Below, piece after piece: positions 46,688 to 54,940 of a stretch of 64,000 nt of DNA. The position numbers and the translations under genes were made by a program. The stretch is taken from assembly GCF_004346095.1 (NCBI RefSeq), contig NZ_SLZV01000013.1, positions 1 through 64,000 on the forward strand, given 5' to 3'. This DNA is from Faecalimonas umbilicata. Its GTDB lineage: Bacteria > Bacillota > Clostridia > Lachnospirales > Lachnospiraceae. The notes under the pieces are model-generated. The model searched no databases, was not told the DNA's origin, and saw nothing but the letters and a program-made list of their open reading frames with translations. Position 1 is the first letter of the stretch; each line of letters opens with the position of its first letter.

Positions 46688-46996
46688 TTACTTCATCCCA
46701 TGACTGAATTTATATCCCACACCCCAGACTGTCTCGATATAAGGTGTGCCTTTGGGATTCTCTCCCAGCTTCTTCCGTAATTGTTTCATCTGACAGGTCA
46801 CTGCATTATCCACATCAACCGGTACTTCCTCACACCAGATTGATCGATAAATCTGTTCTTTCGTATATACCCATCCCGGATGCTCTGCCAGAAGAACAAG
46901 AATGTCAAATTCTTTTCTTCGCAACGCGATCTGCCGGGAAGCGATCTGAACCTTCCGGCATTTTAAATCAATGACTAACGATCCGAAAATGAAAAT
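46688..46996 (-). CDS. Stand-alone OmpR/PhoB-type winged-helix protein, copy 2
   Basis: This is a near-identical copy (about 95 percent in DNA) of the gene at 43599: RRKEFDILVLLAEHPGWVYT, EQIYRSIW, NAVTCQMKQLRKKLGENPKG, YIETVWGVGYKF. Again there is no ATG or GTG. GGGTGAT lies 3 nt before an ATT at 46996 that would give 102 residues. Copies 1 and 2 are direct repeats and bracket the TetR/EFR1/CatB/CD3324 cargo. Target genes unknown. Confidence 0.68.
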   Translation of the reverse strand: MFIFGSLVIDLKCRKVQIASRQIALRRKEFDILVLLAEHPGWVYTKEQIYRSIWCEEVPVDVDNAVTCQMKQLRKKLGENPKGTPYIETVWGVGYKFSHGMK

Positions 46997-47061
46997 GGTA
47001 TCACCCGCCTCTAGACTCTCCCCACTTAAAAGTTTTCTACATTCTAATGGTTAAAAGATTT

Positions 47062-47529
47062 TTATTTTACACTTATTTCTACATTTCCCGTAAAGTTTTC
47101 ACATTCAATCCCAATGTAATTTCCGCCATCCGGAAGCGTAAAAGTATCCTTATATTTCCCAGTCGTTTCAATTAAAGTTACTGGTTCTTCTGCACCTGAA
47201 CTCCAAAATACCTTTGCTGTCCCTTCATCTACTTCCAAATTACATGTAATCGAAATTTCTTTTCCTGCTTCCCGTTTTATTGAAGTACCTCCAAACAAAT
47301 ATTCTGTATCAGAAAAACCTTTATAATCTGCCTGATAACTTCCCGTATAATCATCGATCCCTTTTTCTTTCTTCCCTTGCAAAGACAAGTTTCCGGTCAA
47401 TTCTGACGATCCGACAGATTGAACAATATTATTATAATGATCGAGGACTTCATCTTTTGTACATCCGGAAAGTGTGCAAACTCCCAAAAGGGATAACGTT
47501 AATAAAACAAGACCTTTCTTCACTGACAT
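47062..47529 (-). CDS. Lipoprotein of the immunity-type ABC cluster
   Basis: The 155-residue protein has a signal peptide with lipobox LSGC near residue 22, then a soluble beta-rich domain (TKDEVLDHYNNIVQSVGSSE start; SITCNLEVDEGTAKVFWSS; YIGIECENFTGNVEISVK end). The ATG at 47529 follows GGGTGGT and lies 2 nt after the permease stop. It is the last gene of the ABC operon. Position and type suggest an immunity lipoprotein, such as SpaI-like proteins, but I see no specific match. Confidence 0.75.
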   Translation of the reverse strand: MSVKKGLVLLTLSLLGVCTLSGCTKDEVLDHYNNIVQSVGSSELTGNLSLQGKKEKGIDDYTGSYQADYKGFSDTEYLFGGTSIKREAGKEISITCNLEVDEGTAKVFWSSGAEEPVTLIETTGKYKDTFTLPDGGNYIGIECENFTGNVEISVK

Positions 47530-47531
47530 TA

Positions 47532-48311
47532 TTACCACCCTTTCTTTGGTGCAGCTTTTTTCGCCTTTTTCTTTACTTGCTTCGGCTCTTTTTCTTTCAT
47601 ACATAAAATCAATACTGCGGAAATTGCAACAACAATAACAAGACTGACCATACAAGTTACCGTATTCCAACGAACTGCTGCATCATAACTGCGATAGTGA
47701 ATCATTCCAAGACTCGCTGTAATCGGGTAGATATTTGCTAATGTCATATTTCCTGCCGCGAACATTCCGCCATATCCATAAACAAAAGCAACAATAACAC
47801 CGATTAAAAAGCTGCTCGACTTTCGGGATGTGATAATAATAATCGGCAAAACCGCAAGATACAAAAAGAAATTTACTGCAGTAATTTGCAGAACAGCCTG
47901 TAATATCAAGGAAAAATGAAAGCCCGGAAATCCGACAATCAATTCTGCAATTACCGTAAACAGACTACATATCAAACCGAACACGATAGACAGCACACCG
48001 CATACAATTAGTTTTCCCGTCAGAAGACGCTTAAAGGAAACCGGTACGGTCAGAATATTTTTCAATGTATCATCCGTTTGCTCACGGGAAATCATGTATC
48101 CGGCAATCAAGCTAATACACATTGGAAAGATCATGGACATATTGTTTTTAATCACCTGCTCTGTTAAATATGCGAAATCCCATACAGAACCATCATTTGC
48201 CATAGAGGTAAACAACGTCAATAAAACAGATAACAACATAAGCGCAACGCCCGCCCATAGAATGTGATACCTTTTCAGTTTATAAAATTCTGTTTTTATG
48301 ATACGAACCAT
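47532..48311 (-). CDS. Lantibiotic-immunity-type ABC permease (second)
   Basis: The 259-residue membrane protein has about six membrane segments in the ABC-2 style (KTEFYKLKRYHILWAG start; YMISREQTDDTLKNILTVPV; TGKLIVCGVLS). The basic tail EPKQVKKKAKKAAPKKGW is unusual. This matches the MutG/SpaG type of permease that, with MutE and MutF types, removes lantibiotics from the membrane. The start follows GGGGTGA. Confidence 0.82.
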   Translation of the reverse strand: MVRIIKTEFYKLKRYHILWAGVALMLLSVLLTLFTSMANDGSVWDFAYLTEQVIKNNMSMIFPMCISLIAGYMISREQTDDTLKNILTVPVSFKRLLTGKLIVCGVLSIVFGLICSLFTVIAELIVGFPGFHFSLILQAVLQITAVNFFLYLAVLPIIIITSRKSSSFLIGVIVAFVYGYGGMFAAGNMTLANIYPITASLGMIHYRSYDAAVRWNTVTCMVSLVIVVAISAVLILCMKEKEPKQVKKKAKKAAPKKGW

Positions 48312-48313
48312 GC

Positions 48314-49099
48314 TTATTCACCCCTTTGCTTATATAATCTGTCAATCACGAAGAAAGACAATACTGCCATGATTCCAAGAATAATCACTACCTGAAAGGT
48401 TGATGGAATCAAACCTGTCATCTGTTCCAAGTCCATTTTAATTCCATGCTCTGCCATATCTCCGGCGCTCCAAAATGTAGTTAATGGAGTCGGTAAGATC
48501 CACAAAATTGTTTTCGGCAACGCATCAAATAATGCAGTAGCACTCATATTCAGCACACTGTAAAACACACACAATAAAATAGAAAAAACATAAGTTTTAC
48601 TGAAAAAGACAACTAAAACAATCAGTGGCAGTGTACCAGCAGTAATAAAAATTCCTGTTTCAACTGCTAAAAACAACTTATATCCAATTCCATACACTTC
48701 TAACGTGCCAAGTCCACATAAAATCGTTACAATCGTAGACGCTACACAAAAAATGATACCAAAGAAAAATAATACAAGTATTTTTGCAAGAACCATTTGT
48801 GTACTGGTAACTGGAATGGTACGCAGATTTTTAAATGTATCATTATCGCGTTCCATAAAAAATAACATTGCCGCAATCACACCAATCAAACAAGGTAGCA
48901 AAAACTGAATACCATATCCAAGCACCATATTAAACAATCCGTCAAATGCGTCTGCTTTATCCACATATCGTTCCATCATAGACGGAGTTGTCATTAAATA
49001 TGTCAATGGGATCGGGAAAAGAAAGGCTGCTAATATCACCAGCGGAATAAACTTTTTCCGCTTCAGCTTTAAAAATTCACATTTCACTAGTTTAAGCAA
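48314..49099 (-). CDS. Lantibiotic-immunity-type ABC permease (first)
   Basis: The 261-residue ABC-2 permease of MutE/SpaE type has about six membrane segments (LVKCEFLKLKRKKFIPLVIL; RDNDTFKNLRTIPVTSTQMV). The start is a TTG at 49099, which overlaps the ATPase stop by 8 bp and has a GGCGAGGG site. It pairs with the following permease as a heterodimer. Confidence 0.82.
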   Translation of the reverse strand: MLKLVKCEFLKLKRKKFIPLVILAAFLFPIPLTYLMTTPSMMERYVDKADAFDGLFNMVLGYGIQFLLPCLIGVIAAMLFFMERDNDTFKNLRTIPVTSTQMVLAKILVLFFFGIIFCVASTIVTILCGLGTLEVYGIGYKLFLAVETGIFITAGTLPLIVLVVFFSKTYVFSILLCVFYSVLNMSATALFDALPKTILWILPTPLTTFWSAGDMAEHGIKMDLEQMTGLIPSTFQVVIILGIMAVLSFFVIDRLYKQRGE

Positions 49100-50015
49100 T
49101 TCCCTCGCCTCCCGTCACACGCTTGAAGTAATCTTCAAGACTTTCTTCACAAGTATGCGCTTCTGATACCTCCAGTCCATTTTCTACAAACGCTGTCACA
49201 ACTTTTCCTACCGGCAAATCAAGATTATGCAGTCTTAAATTATGATCATCCTGAATTGAGAATTGATTTTCATGGAACTTATGTTCCAAAATTCTTGCCG
49301 CTTGTGCGGTATCAGAAATAGTAAAGCGGATATGCTTACTACTTTTTTGCTCTAATTCTGCAAGACTCTCCTCTTCCAGCAAGATCCCATGATCAATAAT
49401 TCCAATATCATCCGCCAGCAATGCGATTTCCGAAAGAATATGGCTTGAGATCAAGATTGTTTTTCCTCTCAGATCACAAAGTTCACGAATAAAAGAACGT
49501 ACTTCTGCAATTCCAATCGGATCAAGTCCGTTGATCGGTTCATCCAAAATCAATAATTCCGGATCGTGCATAACTGCAAGTGCGATTGCCAAACGTTGCT
49601 TCATTCCCAGAGAATATTGTGAAAACAATTTTTTATCTTTGTAAGGTAAGCCCACCAAATCCAAAGCATCCTGAATTGCATGATTGTTCGGAACTCCTCG
49701 AAGTGTAGCAAAAACACGCAAATTCTCAGTTGCGGTCAAGTTCGGATAAAATCCGGGAGATTCTATCAGACTGCCGATGCGTGGCAATAGCTTTTTTTCA
49801 TTTCCTTGTAAAGATTTTCCCCATATTTTCACTTCGCCGGACGTTGGTTTTGTAAGTCCGAGCAGCATTTTCATAGTCGTTGTTTTCCCCGCTCCGTTTC
49901 TTCCAAGCAGCCCATAAATCCTTCCTTTCTGCACATGGATATTCAAGTCAGCCACGCTTTTTTGTGATCCATATTTCTTCGTAAGATTTTTTGTTTCAAT
50001 AATGTACTTGTTCAT
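49092..50015 (-). CDS. Lantibiotic-immunity-type ABC ATPase
   Basis: The 307-residue ATPase has Walker A GRNGAGKTTT, the signature YSLGMKQR, Walker B LLILDEPINGLDPIG (family-typical E), and the H-loop SSHILSE. The ATG at 50015 follows AGGAGG. Its promoter region has two 17-bp repeats spaced by 22 bp (50057-50095), probably for the response regulator encoded upstream. It powers the two permeases. Confidence 0.88.
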   Translation of the reverse strand: MNKYIIETKNLTKKYGSQKSVADLNIHVQKGRIYGLLGRNGAGKTTTMKMLLGLTKPTSGEVKIWGKSLQGNEKKLLPRIGSLIESPGFYPNLTATENLRVFATLRGVPNNHAIQDALDLVGLPYKDKKLFSQYSLGMKQRLAIALAVMHDPELLILDEPINGLDPIGIAEVRSFIRELCDLRGKTILISSHILSEIALLADDIGIIDHGILLEEESLAELEQKSSKHIRFTISDTAQAARILEHKFHENQFSIQDDHNLRLHNLDLPVGKVVTAFVENGLEVSEAHTCEESLEDYFKRVTGGEGIA

Positions 50016-50040
50016 ATTCAAACCTCCTGTTCTGTGAAGT

Positions 50041-50095
50041 ATTCTATCACACCAATCTTGCATGAACCTTGCAAAGCTCTTGCATTAACCTTGCA
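50041..50095 (-). promoter_or_regulatory. Response-regulator-controlled promoter of the ABC operon
   Basis: Two 17-bp direct repeats differing at one base (50057-50073, 50079-50095; core CTTGCAT..ACCTTGCA) have a 22-bp period. A TAGAAT box lies at 50041-50046. The nearer repeat covers the -35 position, typical of activation by an OmpR-type regulator. Confidence 0.7.
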
Positions 50096-50132
50096 TTTCG
50101 TTCTCTCTTTTACACAATGATAACAATCCGTA

Positions 50133-50166
50133 TAAAATAAAGGCTCCCGCCACAAAAGCGAGAGTC
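50133..50166 (-). terminator. Terminator of the two-component operon
   Basis: A 9-bp stem with one wobble and one mismatch (50142-50150, 50158-50166) is followed by TTTATTTT on the minus strand, right after the kinase stop. Confidence 0.7.
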
Positions 50167-51081
50167 CTAAAGCAGCGGAAATGTAACAGTAAATGCTGTC
50201 CCTTTTCCTTCTTCACTTTCTACTGTTATCCTACCATTCATTTTCTCTACAAGCTGATATACGATGGATAATCCAAGTCCGCTTCCCTTTTCAGACCTTC
50301 CCTTATCACACTTATAGAGTCGATCAAAAATATACTTCAGATCATCCTTCCCAATCCCAATACCATTATCTTCTAAAAGAATCTGTACCGTTCCACTCTG
50401 CTTTTGCATGATTATTCCGATTCTGTCTGCCTGACTATGAGCAAGCACATTCTGAATCAAATTGTTTAATATCCGCATATAACTGTCTGCATCAAGTTTT
50501 ACTCGGAATGGCTGTTCCGGAATATCAATATTATACTCTATCTGTTTATCTTCAAATACTGGTATCCAATCGATCAAAATATTTCTTGTCAGTTCTGCAA
50601 CTTCAACTTCCTCGATTTCCATAGCAAATTCATCAGAGTTTAATTTAAACCAGTCAAAAAGCACATCAATATATTCTTTTAAATCATACGCTTTCCTTCG
50701 GGCAGTTTCCATGTACTCATCACGGTCTTTCCCTGTAACAAGTCCTTTATGTGCTGCATCCAGATAACCAATCAGCGTCGTGAGAGGCGTTCTTACATCA
50801 TGGGAAAGGCTGGTCATAAGCTGGCGATTTGTTTCTTCTGACTGTCTTACTTTAGAAAGTCTGTTTTCATAAGATACAATGATTTCATTCATTTCATAAG
50901 CAAGCGGAGCAACTAACTCATTCGCTGCTGATAAAATTCGCCGGTTTCCATTTCCTTCTTTTACATCCTGCAATGCCTCTGTCATTTCCATAATCTGCTT
51001 TTTTACACGACGAAGAATAAAGCAGACTGATAATATAGCTATGATAGATACTCCAACTAATAAACCAATCATCACCTGCAT
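50167..51081 (-). CDS. Sensor histidine kinase
   Basis: The 304-residue protein has one or two N-terminal membrane segments, a HAMP-like linker, an H-box (TSLSHDVRTPLTTLIGYL with the phospho-His), N-box (NNLIQNVLAHS), G1 DNGIGI and G2 GSGLGLSIV. With almost no extracellular loop it fits intramembrane-type kinases that serve peptide-antibiotic transporters. It follows the response regulator by 4 bp. The signal is probably a peptide antibiotic, sensed with the ABC transporter. Confidence 0.92.
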   Translation of the reverse strand: MQVMIGLLVGVSIIAILSVCFILRRVKKQIMEMTEALQDVKEGNGNRRILSAANELVAPLAYEMNEIIVSYENRLSKVRQSEETNRQLMTSLSHDVRTPLTTLIGYLDAAHKGLVTGKDRDEYMETARRKAYDLKEYIDVLFDWFKLNSDEFAMEIEEVEVAELTRNILIDWIPVFEDKQIEYNIDIPEQPFRVKLDADSYMRILNNLIQNVLAHSQADRIGIIMQKQSGTVQILLEDNGIGIGKDDLKYIFDRLYKCDKGRSEKGSGLGLSIVYQLVEKMNGRITVESEEGKGTAFTVTFPLL

Positions 51082-51085
51082 ATAC

Positions 51086-51775
51086 TCATACCTCCTTATT
51101 AAACCGGTATCCGATCCCCTTTATCGTCTGAATATATTTCGGTTTTCCCGGAGTTACCTCTAGTTTCTTCCGAAGCCGGCTGATAATTGCCATAATATTG
51201 CTGTCATCATAAACATACTCTTCTCCCCAAACAGATTCATAGATCTGCTGTTTCGTCAATATCTTGCCTTGATTTTTCGCGCAAAACAACAACAAATCAA
51301 ACTCTTTAGGCGGAAGTTCAAATATTCCATTCTCCGTTGTAATACAACGGTTATCAATATCAATTTTCAGACCTTCAAAAGTAAGCTGCTGTATGTCTTC
51401 CTGCTGATTAAAACGTGTATAGCGGCGGATAAGAGACACAATCCTTGCAATCAATTCATCCATATCAAATGGTTTTGTCAGATAATCATCTGCACCTGCT
51501 CGTAATCCCTTTACTTTAGATGCACTGTCATTTTTCGCTGTAAACATCAAAATCGGCAAACTATATTCCTTTCGGATTTCTTCTAATGTTTCAAATCCGT
51601 CCATCCCCGGCATCATCACATCTAAAATTACAAGCTGATACGTCTGTTCTTTTAACTGTTGAATTCCTTCTCTTCCTGAATTACAAATATCTGCTTCGAT
51701 TTCCTCTGAAAGCACACTCCGTTTAATTAACGTACACAATTCTTTATCGTCATCTATGATTAAAATCTTATTCAT
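51086..51775 (-). CDS. OmpR-family response regulator
   Basis: The 229-residue protein has a receiver domain (IIDDDKELC, phospho-Asp in LVILDVMMPGMDGF, Lys in YLTKPFD) and a winged-helix output domain (LPPKEFDLLLFCAKNQGKIL; VWGEEYVYDDSNIMAIISRL; IKGIGYRF). It should bind the 22-bp-spaced repeats before the ABC ATPase. The ATG has a modest site (GGGAGTGGAA). It is full-length, unlike the three receiver-less winged-helix copies. Confidence 0.94.
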   Translation of the reverse strand: MNKILIIDDDKELCTLIKRSVLSEEIEADICNSGREGIQQLKEQTYQLVILDVMMPGMDGFETLEEIRKEYSLPILMFTAKNDSASKVKGLRAGADDYLTKPFDMDELIARIVSLIRRYTRFNQQEDIQQLTFEGLKIDIDNRCITTENGIFELPPKEFDLLLFCAKNQGKILTKQQIYESVWGEEYVYDDSNIMAIISRLRKKLEVTPGKPKYIQTIKGIGYRFNKEV

Positions 51776-51903
51776 AGCACAATTCCACTCCCAACTGTTC
51801 TTATATCAATCCACATTTCTATCATCGATCATTCTTTTTAGTAACATTATAGTCAGATATGCCCTCAATAACAAGTTTATCACAATCTTTATTTTTCAAA
51901 CTC

Positions 51904-51937
51904 AAAAGCGGTACTGCCCAATTCCCAGTACCGCTTT
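51904..51937 (-). terminator. Terminator of winged-helix copy 3
   Basis: AAAGCGGTACTG / CAGTACCGCTTT is a perfect 12-bp stem, followed by TTGAGTTTG on the minus strand. Its stem core is the same as that after copy 1. Confidence 0.8.
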
Positions 51938-51941
51938 CTCC

Positions 51942-52247
51942 TTACATTCCCTGATTGAATTTATATCCCACACCCCAAACTGTCTCGATATAGGGCGTTC
52001 CTTTGGGATTATTCCCCAGCTTCTTCCGAAGCTGTTTTATCTGACAGGTCACTGCATTATCCACATTGACCGGGTGCTCATCTCTCCAAATCGACACATA
52101 GATCTGCTCCTTTGTGTACACCCAGCCCGGATGTTCTGCCAGAAATGATAAAATGTCAAATTCTTTTCTTCGCAAAACAATCAACTTTGCATCAATGTGT
52201 ACCTGTCTGCTGTTTAAATCAATCCGTATTCTTTCAAACTTGAAAAT
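51942..52247 (-). CDS. Stand-alone OmpR/PhoB-type winged-helix protein, copy 3
   Basis: This is a diverged copy of the genes at 43599 and 46688 (LRRKEFDILSFLAEHPGWVY; EQIYVSIWRDEHPVNVDNAV; IKQLRKKLGNNPKGTPYIET; WGVGYKFNQG). It lacks a receiver domain and an ATG. GGGGGTGAT stands 3 nt before an ATT at 52247, giving about 101 residues. It follows the FtsX-type permease by 34 bp. It may be the regulator of the ABC genes before it. Confidence 0.68.
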   Translation of the reverse strand: MFKFERIRIDLNSRQVHIDAKLIVLRRKEFDILSFLAEHPGWVYTKEQIYVSIWRDEHPVNVDNAVTCQIKQLRKKLGNNPKGTPYIETVWGVGYKFNQGM

Positions 52248-52281
52248 TGCATCACCCCCGTCTTCCGTTTTTCTCGCTTGT

Positions 52282-54915
52282 CTACTGCGCTGTCCGCAAC
52301 CGTTCTACCACACTTCCTTTATTGAAGAAATGTAAGACAACTACCGGAATAATCGCCGCCAAAATCAAATAGATTACTGCGATGAAAAATGCCGGAATCA
52401 GTGTAAAGCGCAGGGTAAAATACCACATAGATGGGGAATTGAGTACGTTCTTTAATACTGTCATTCCTAAAATTGCTGCAAGCAGACCGCCGATTACATC
52501 CGCACCTGCCGCATAATATACGCCCTCATCCACAATCAGTCTGCGGAGCTGACGATTTGTCATGCCGATACTTTGCATGGCTGCAAATTCATGGCGGCGG
52601 GTAATGATATTGGTGACCATCATATTGGTAAAGTTAATCAATCCGGCAAATGCCAGAATCACTCCGATCATACCGCCTACCAGCAGAACGATATTCCGAT
52701 TGGACGCAAGCTGTTCCTGTAACAGCTTTGTGGATGTATAGGCAACAGAAGTATTTTCTCCCGTAAAGTCCGCTAAAAATCCTTCCAGATTCTCTTTTTC
52801 CCCTTCTTCTGCATTAAAGCTGTAACTGAAAATCGTCGGCTCTTCATAAAGTTCCTTGAACTTTGTGTCACTCATATAAAGAAATGGCGCATCGCCGCCA
52901 ATGTAGGCTGCTCCATTTGCACCCGCATAGGTTTCGTATTCCGTTGCCACGACCGTTGCTTTTGCTAAAATCGTACAAGTCTTTTCTTCTTTTCCATCTT
53001 TGGAAAACGTAATGGAATCTCCTACTTGAAGCTGTTGCTGCAGCTGCGTCTCTTCTTCCGCCTCTCCGGTCAGTCGGTCTATGATCGTTCCGACAATCAC
53101 ATAATCTCCGGTTTCCATTTTCTCTTTCAAAACATCCGGATTGTTCTCACCTTCATAAATCGTGACATCCTCCCAGAATGCTTCCGAAACACCAAACACA
53201 TTTCCAAAATAGCCATCTTCTGTTCCCGGAACTACCCGCAGAGACAATCCGTTTTCATACGCTTTGCTGACAGAATCTTCTTCTGCCTCCTCCGCGATGC
53301 AAACCAGATCTTCAAACTTATAATCTATCGTCACATCACTATCATCTCGTGTATTCCGGTACAGAATTCTTTCCTCTTCCACACCTTTTTGCTGATCGAT
53401 CAGATCTACTACCGAAACCGGGAGTCCGTCTTCTCGATACTGAAATGGAGAAACTCCATTGACTGCCACGGAATTGTAAACGGTAAAGTCTGTTTTCGTA
53501 GAACGGGAAATCCATTTTTCTTCATCCATACTCTGTGTGATCACAATAATGGAATTAAATAAAACAATGCACAACAGCATGGATAGGACAATAAAAACAG
53601 ATCTCCGTTTGTTCCTGCCAAGATTGGAAAATGCCATATAGGACAGTTTTGTTCCATGTGTCCGTTTTGTCTCTTTCGTTTTCTTCTTTTCCTGCCCGGT
53701 ATAACGGATGGCTTCCAGAGGGGATATCCGCGCCGCCTTTCTTGCCGGTTTCCGTGTACTGATCATTACGGTAAAAATTGTAAATACCGCTGCAATCAGA
53801 AAGATAAGCGGAGACACGGACACTTGCATGGCATTCAAAGCATTTGCCTGGAAAAACTTCATCACAACCGGAAGAAGCATCCTGCTTACCAGAAATCCAA
53901 AGAGTAATCCCAGCGGAAGACCGATCAGCGTCAGCCAAAGTGCCTGCCGGTTCACAATCTTTTTGATCTGCCTTGTGGACGTTCCGATTGTCCGAAGCAG
54001 ACCGTATTGTCTTACATCCTGCATCACGGAAATGTCGAAAATATTATAAATCAGCAGATACCCGCTCACGACAAACAACAGTACAAATACAACCGCTGAC
54101 AGCATCATGCCCGGCTGAAGCATGGCATTTCCCACCTGATTTTGTGAACAGGCAATATAATTGTCTGCATTCATCTGTTCCGGTTCTCCGCCCACGGAAC
54201 GTGCAAATTCCTGTAACTGCTTCTGTATGTGTCGCTTATCCTTCAATACCACATCTGCCATATACGTTCCTGCAATCTCCCGGTCCTCTGCATAAGTATT
54301 TACAAATATTTCCGGATTGTCTTTCACAAACTGCTCAGAAACAATCAGCAGGCTTCCGGTATCATTGGCAGCTTCCCACCAGCCGGAAACAACCATCTCA
54401 TACTGATAGGTTTCTCCACGTAAGGTAAATTCCACCGGAACGGTTTCTCCCACCTTTGCCTCTACCCCCAACGCCTCCAGCGCCTGATCTGTTGTAGCAA
54501 TCTCATTTGCTTTCTTTGGAGCCTTTCCATGTGTCGGCGTACAGAATGTCAGTTCCTGCTGTACCGGATCTGCATAGTTTATCTCAACCATATGCCCGGA
54601 AGCGTTGGATGCAAAGCCAACAAACCGCCTGCATCCTGCCTCCTTGATAAAATCACTATTTTGTAACTCTTCATATTGTTCTTCCGTCAGATACCGGATG
54701 TCCCCGTCCGCCTTGCTTCCTTTCTGCATCTGCATGGAAAGCTGAACGGAGGAGGACATGCTAAATACCAGCGAAGTAATGGAAGTAAATAGAAACGCGG
54801 TCAACATGATCGCCAGTATCGCCGCAAGATTCCGGATTCTGTTTTTCTTAAAATACCGCTTGGATAACCGTTTGATTACTTCTGTATTGTTATTGCCAAA
54901 TAATATATCATTCAA
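52282..54915 (-). CDS. FtsX-type ABC permease, large (second)
   Basis: The 877-residue permease has an N-terminal membrane segment (AAILAIMLTAFLFTSITSLV), a large outside domain, three mid membrane segments in an FtsX domain (about residues 275-400), a second outside domain and a C-terminal FtsX domain (about 750-865). This is the BceB/MacB-like layout of peptide or signal exporters. AGGAGGGAGAAC just before a TTG at 54915 decides the start; the longer frame is a shadow. Paired with the next permease. Confidence 0.83.
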   Translation of the reverse strand: MNDILFGNNNTEVIKRLSKRYFKKNRIRNLAAILAIMLTAFLFTSITSLVFSMSSSVQLSMQMQKGSKADGDIRYLTEEQYEELQNSDFIKEAGCRRFVGFASNASGHMVEINYADPVQQELTFCTPTHGKAPKKANEIATTDQALEALGVEAKVGETVPVEFTLRGETYQYEMVVSGWWEAANDTGSLLIVSEQFVKDNPEIFVNTYAEDREIAGTYMADVVLKDKRHIQKQLQEFARSVGGEPEQMNADNYIACSQNQVGNAMLQPGMMLSAVVFVLLFVVSGYLLIYNIFDISVMQDVRQYGLLRTIGTSTRQIKKIVNRQALWLTLIGLPLGLLFGFLVSRMLLPVVMKFFQANALNAMQVSVSPLIFLIAAVFTIFTVMISTRKPARKAARISPLEAIRYTGQEKKKTKETKRTHGTKLSYMAFSNLGRNKRRSVFIVLSMLLCIVLFNSIIVITQSMDEEKWISRSTKTDFTVYNSVAVNGVSPFQYREDGLPVSVVDLIDQQKGVEEERILYRNTRDDSDVTIDYKFEDLVCIAEEAEEDSVSKAYENGLSLRVVPGTEDGYFGNVFGVSEAFWEDVTIYEGENNPDVLKEKMETGDYVIVGTIIDRLTGEAEEETQLQQQLQVGDSITFSKDGKEEKTCTILAKATVVATEYETYAGANGAAYIGGDAPFLYMSDTKFKELYEEPTIFSYSFNAEEGEKENLEGFLADFTGENTSVAYTSTKLLQEQLASNRNIVLLVGGMIGVILAFAGLINFTNMMVTNIITRRHEFAAMQSIGMTNRQLRRLIVDEGVYYAAGADVIGGLLAAILGMTVLKNVLNSPSMWYFTLRFTLIPAFFIAVIYLILAAIIPVVVLHFFNKGSVVERLRTAQ

Positions 54916-54940
54916 GTTCTCCCTCCTGTTCTTCCAACTC

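Noticed and set aside
47062-51775. Full lantibiotic biosynthesis cluster
   Set aside because: Only immunity-type transporter, lipoprotein and two-component genes are present. No precursor peptide, LanB/C/M or protease was found.
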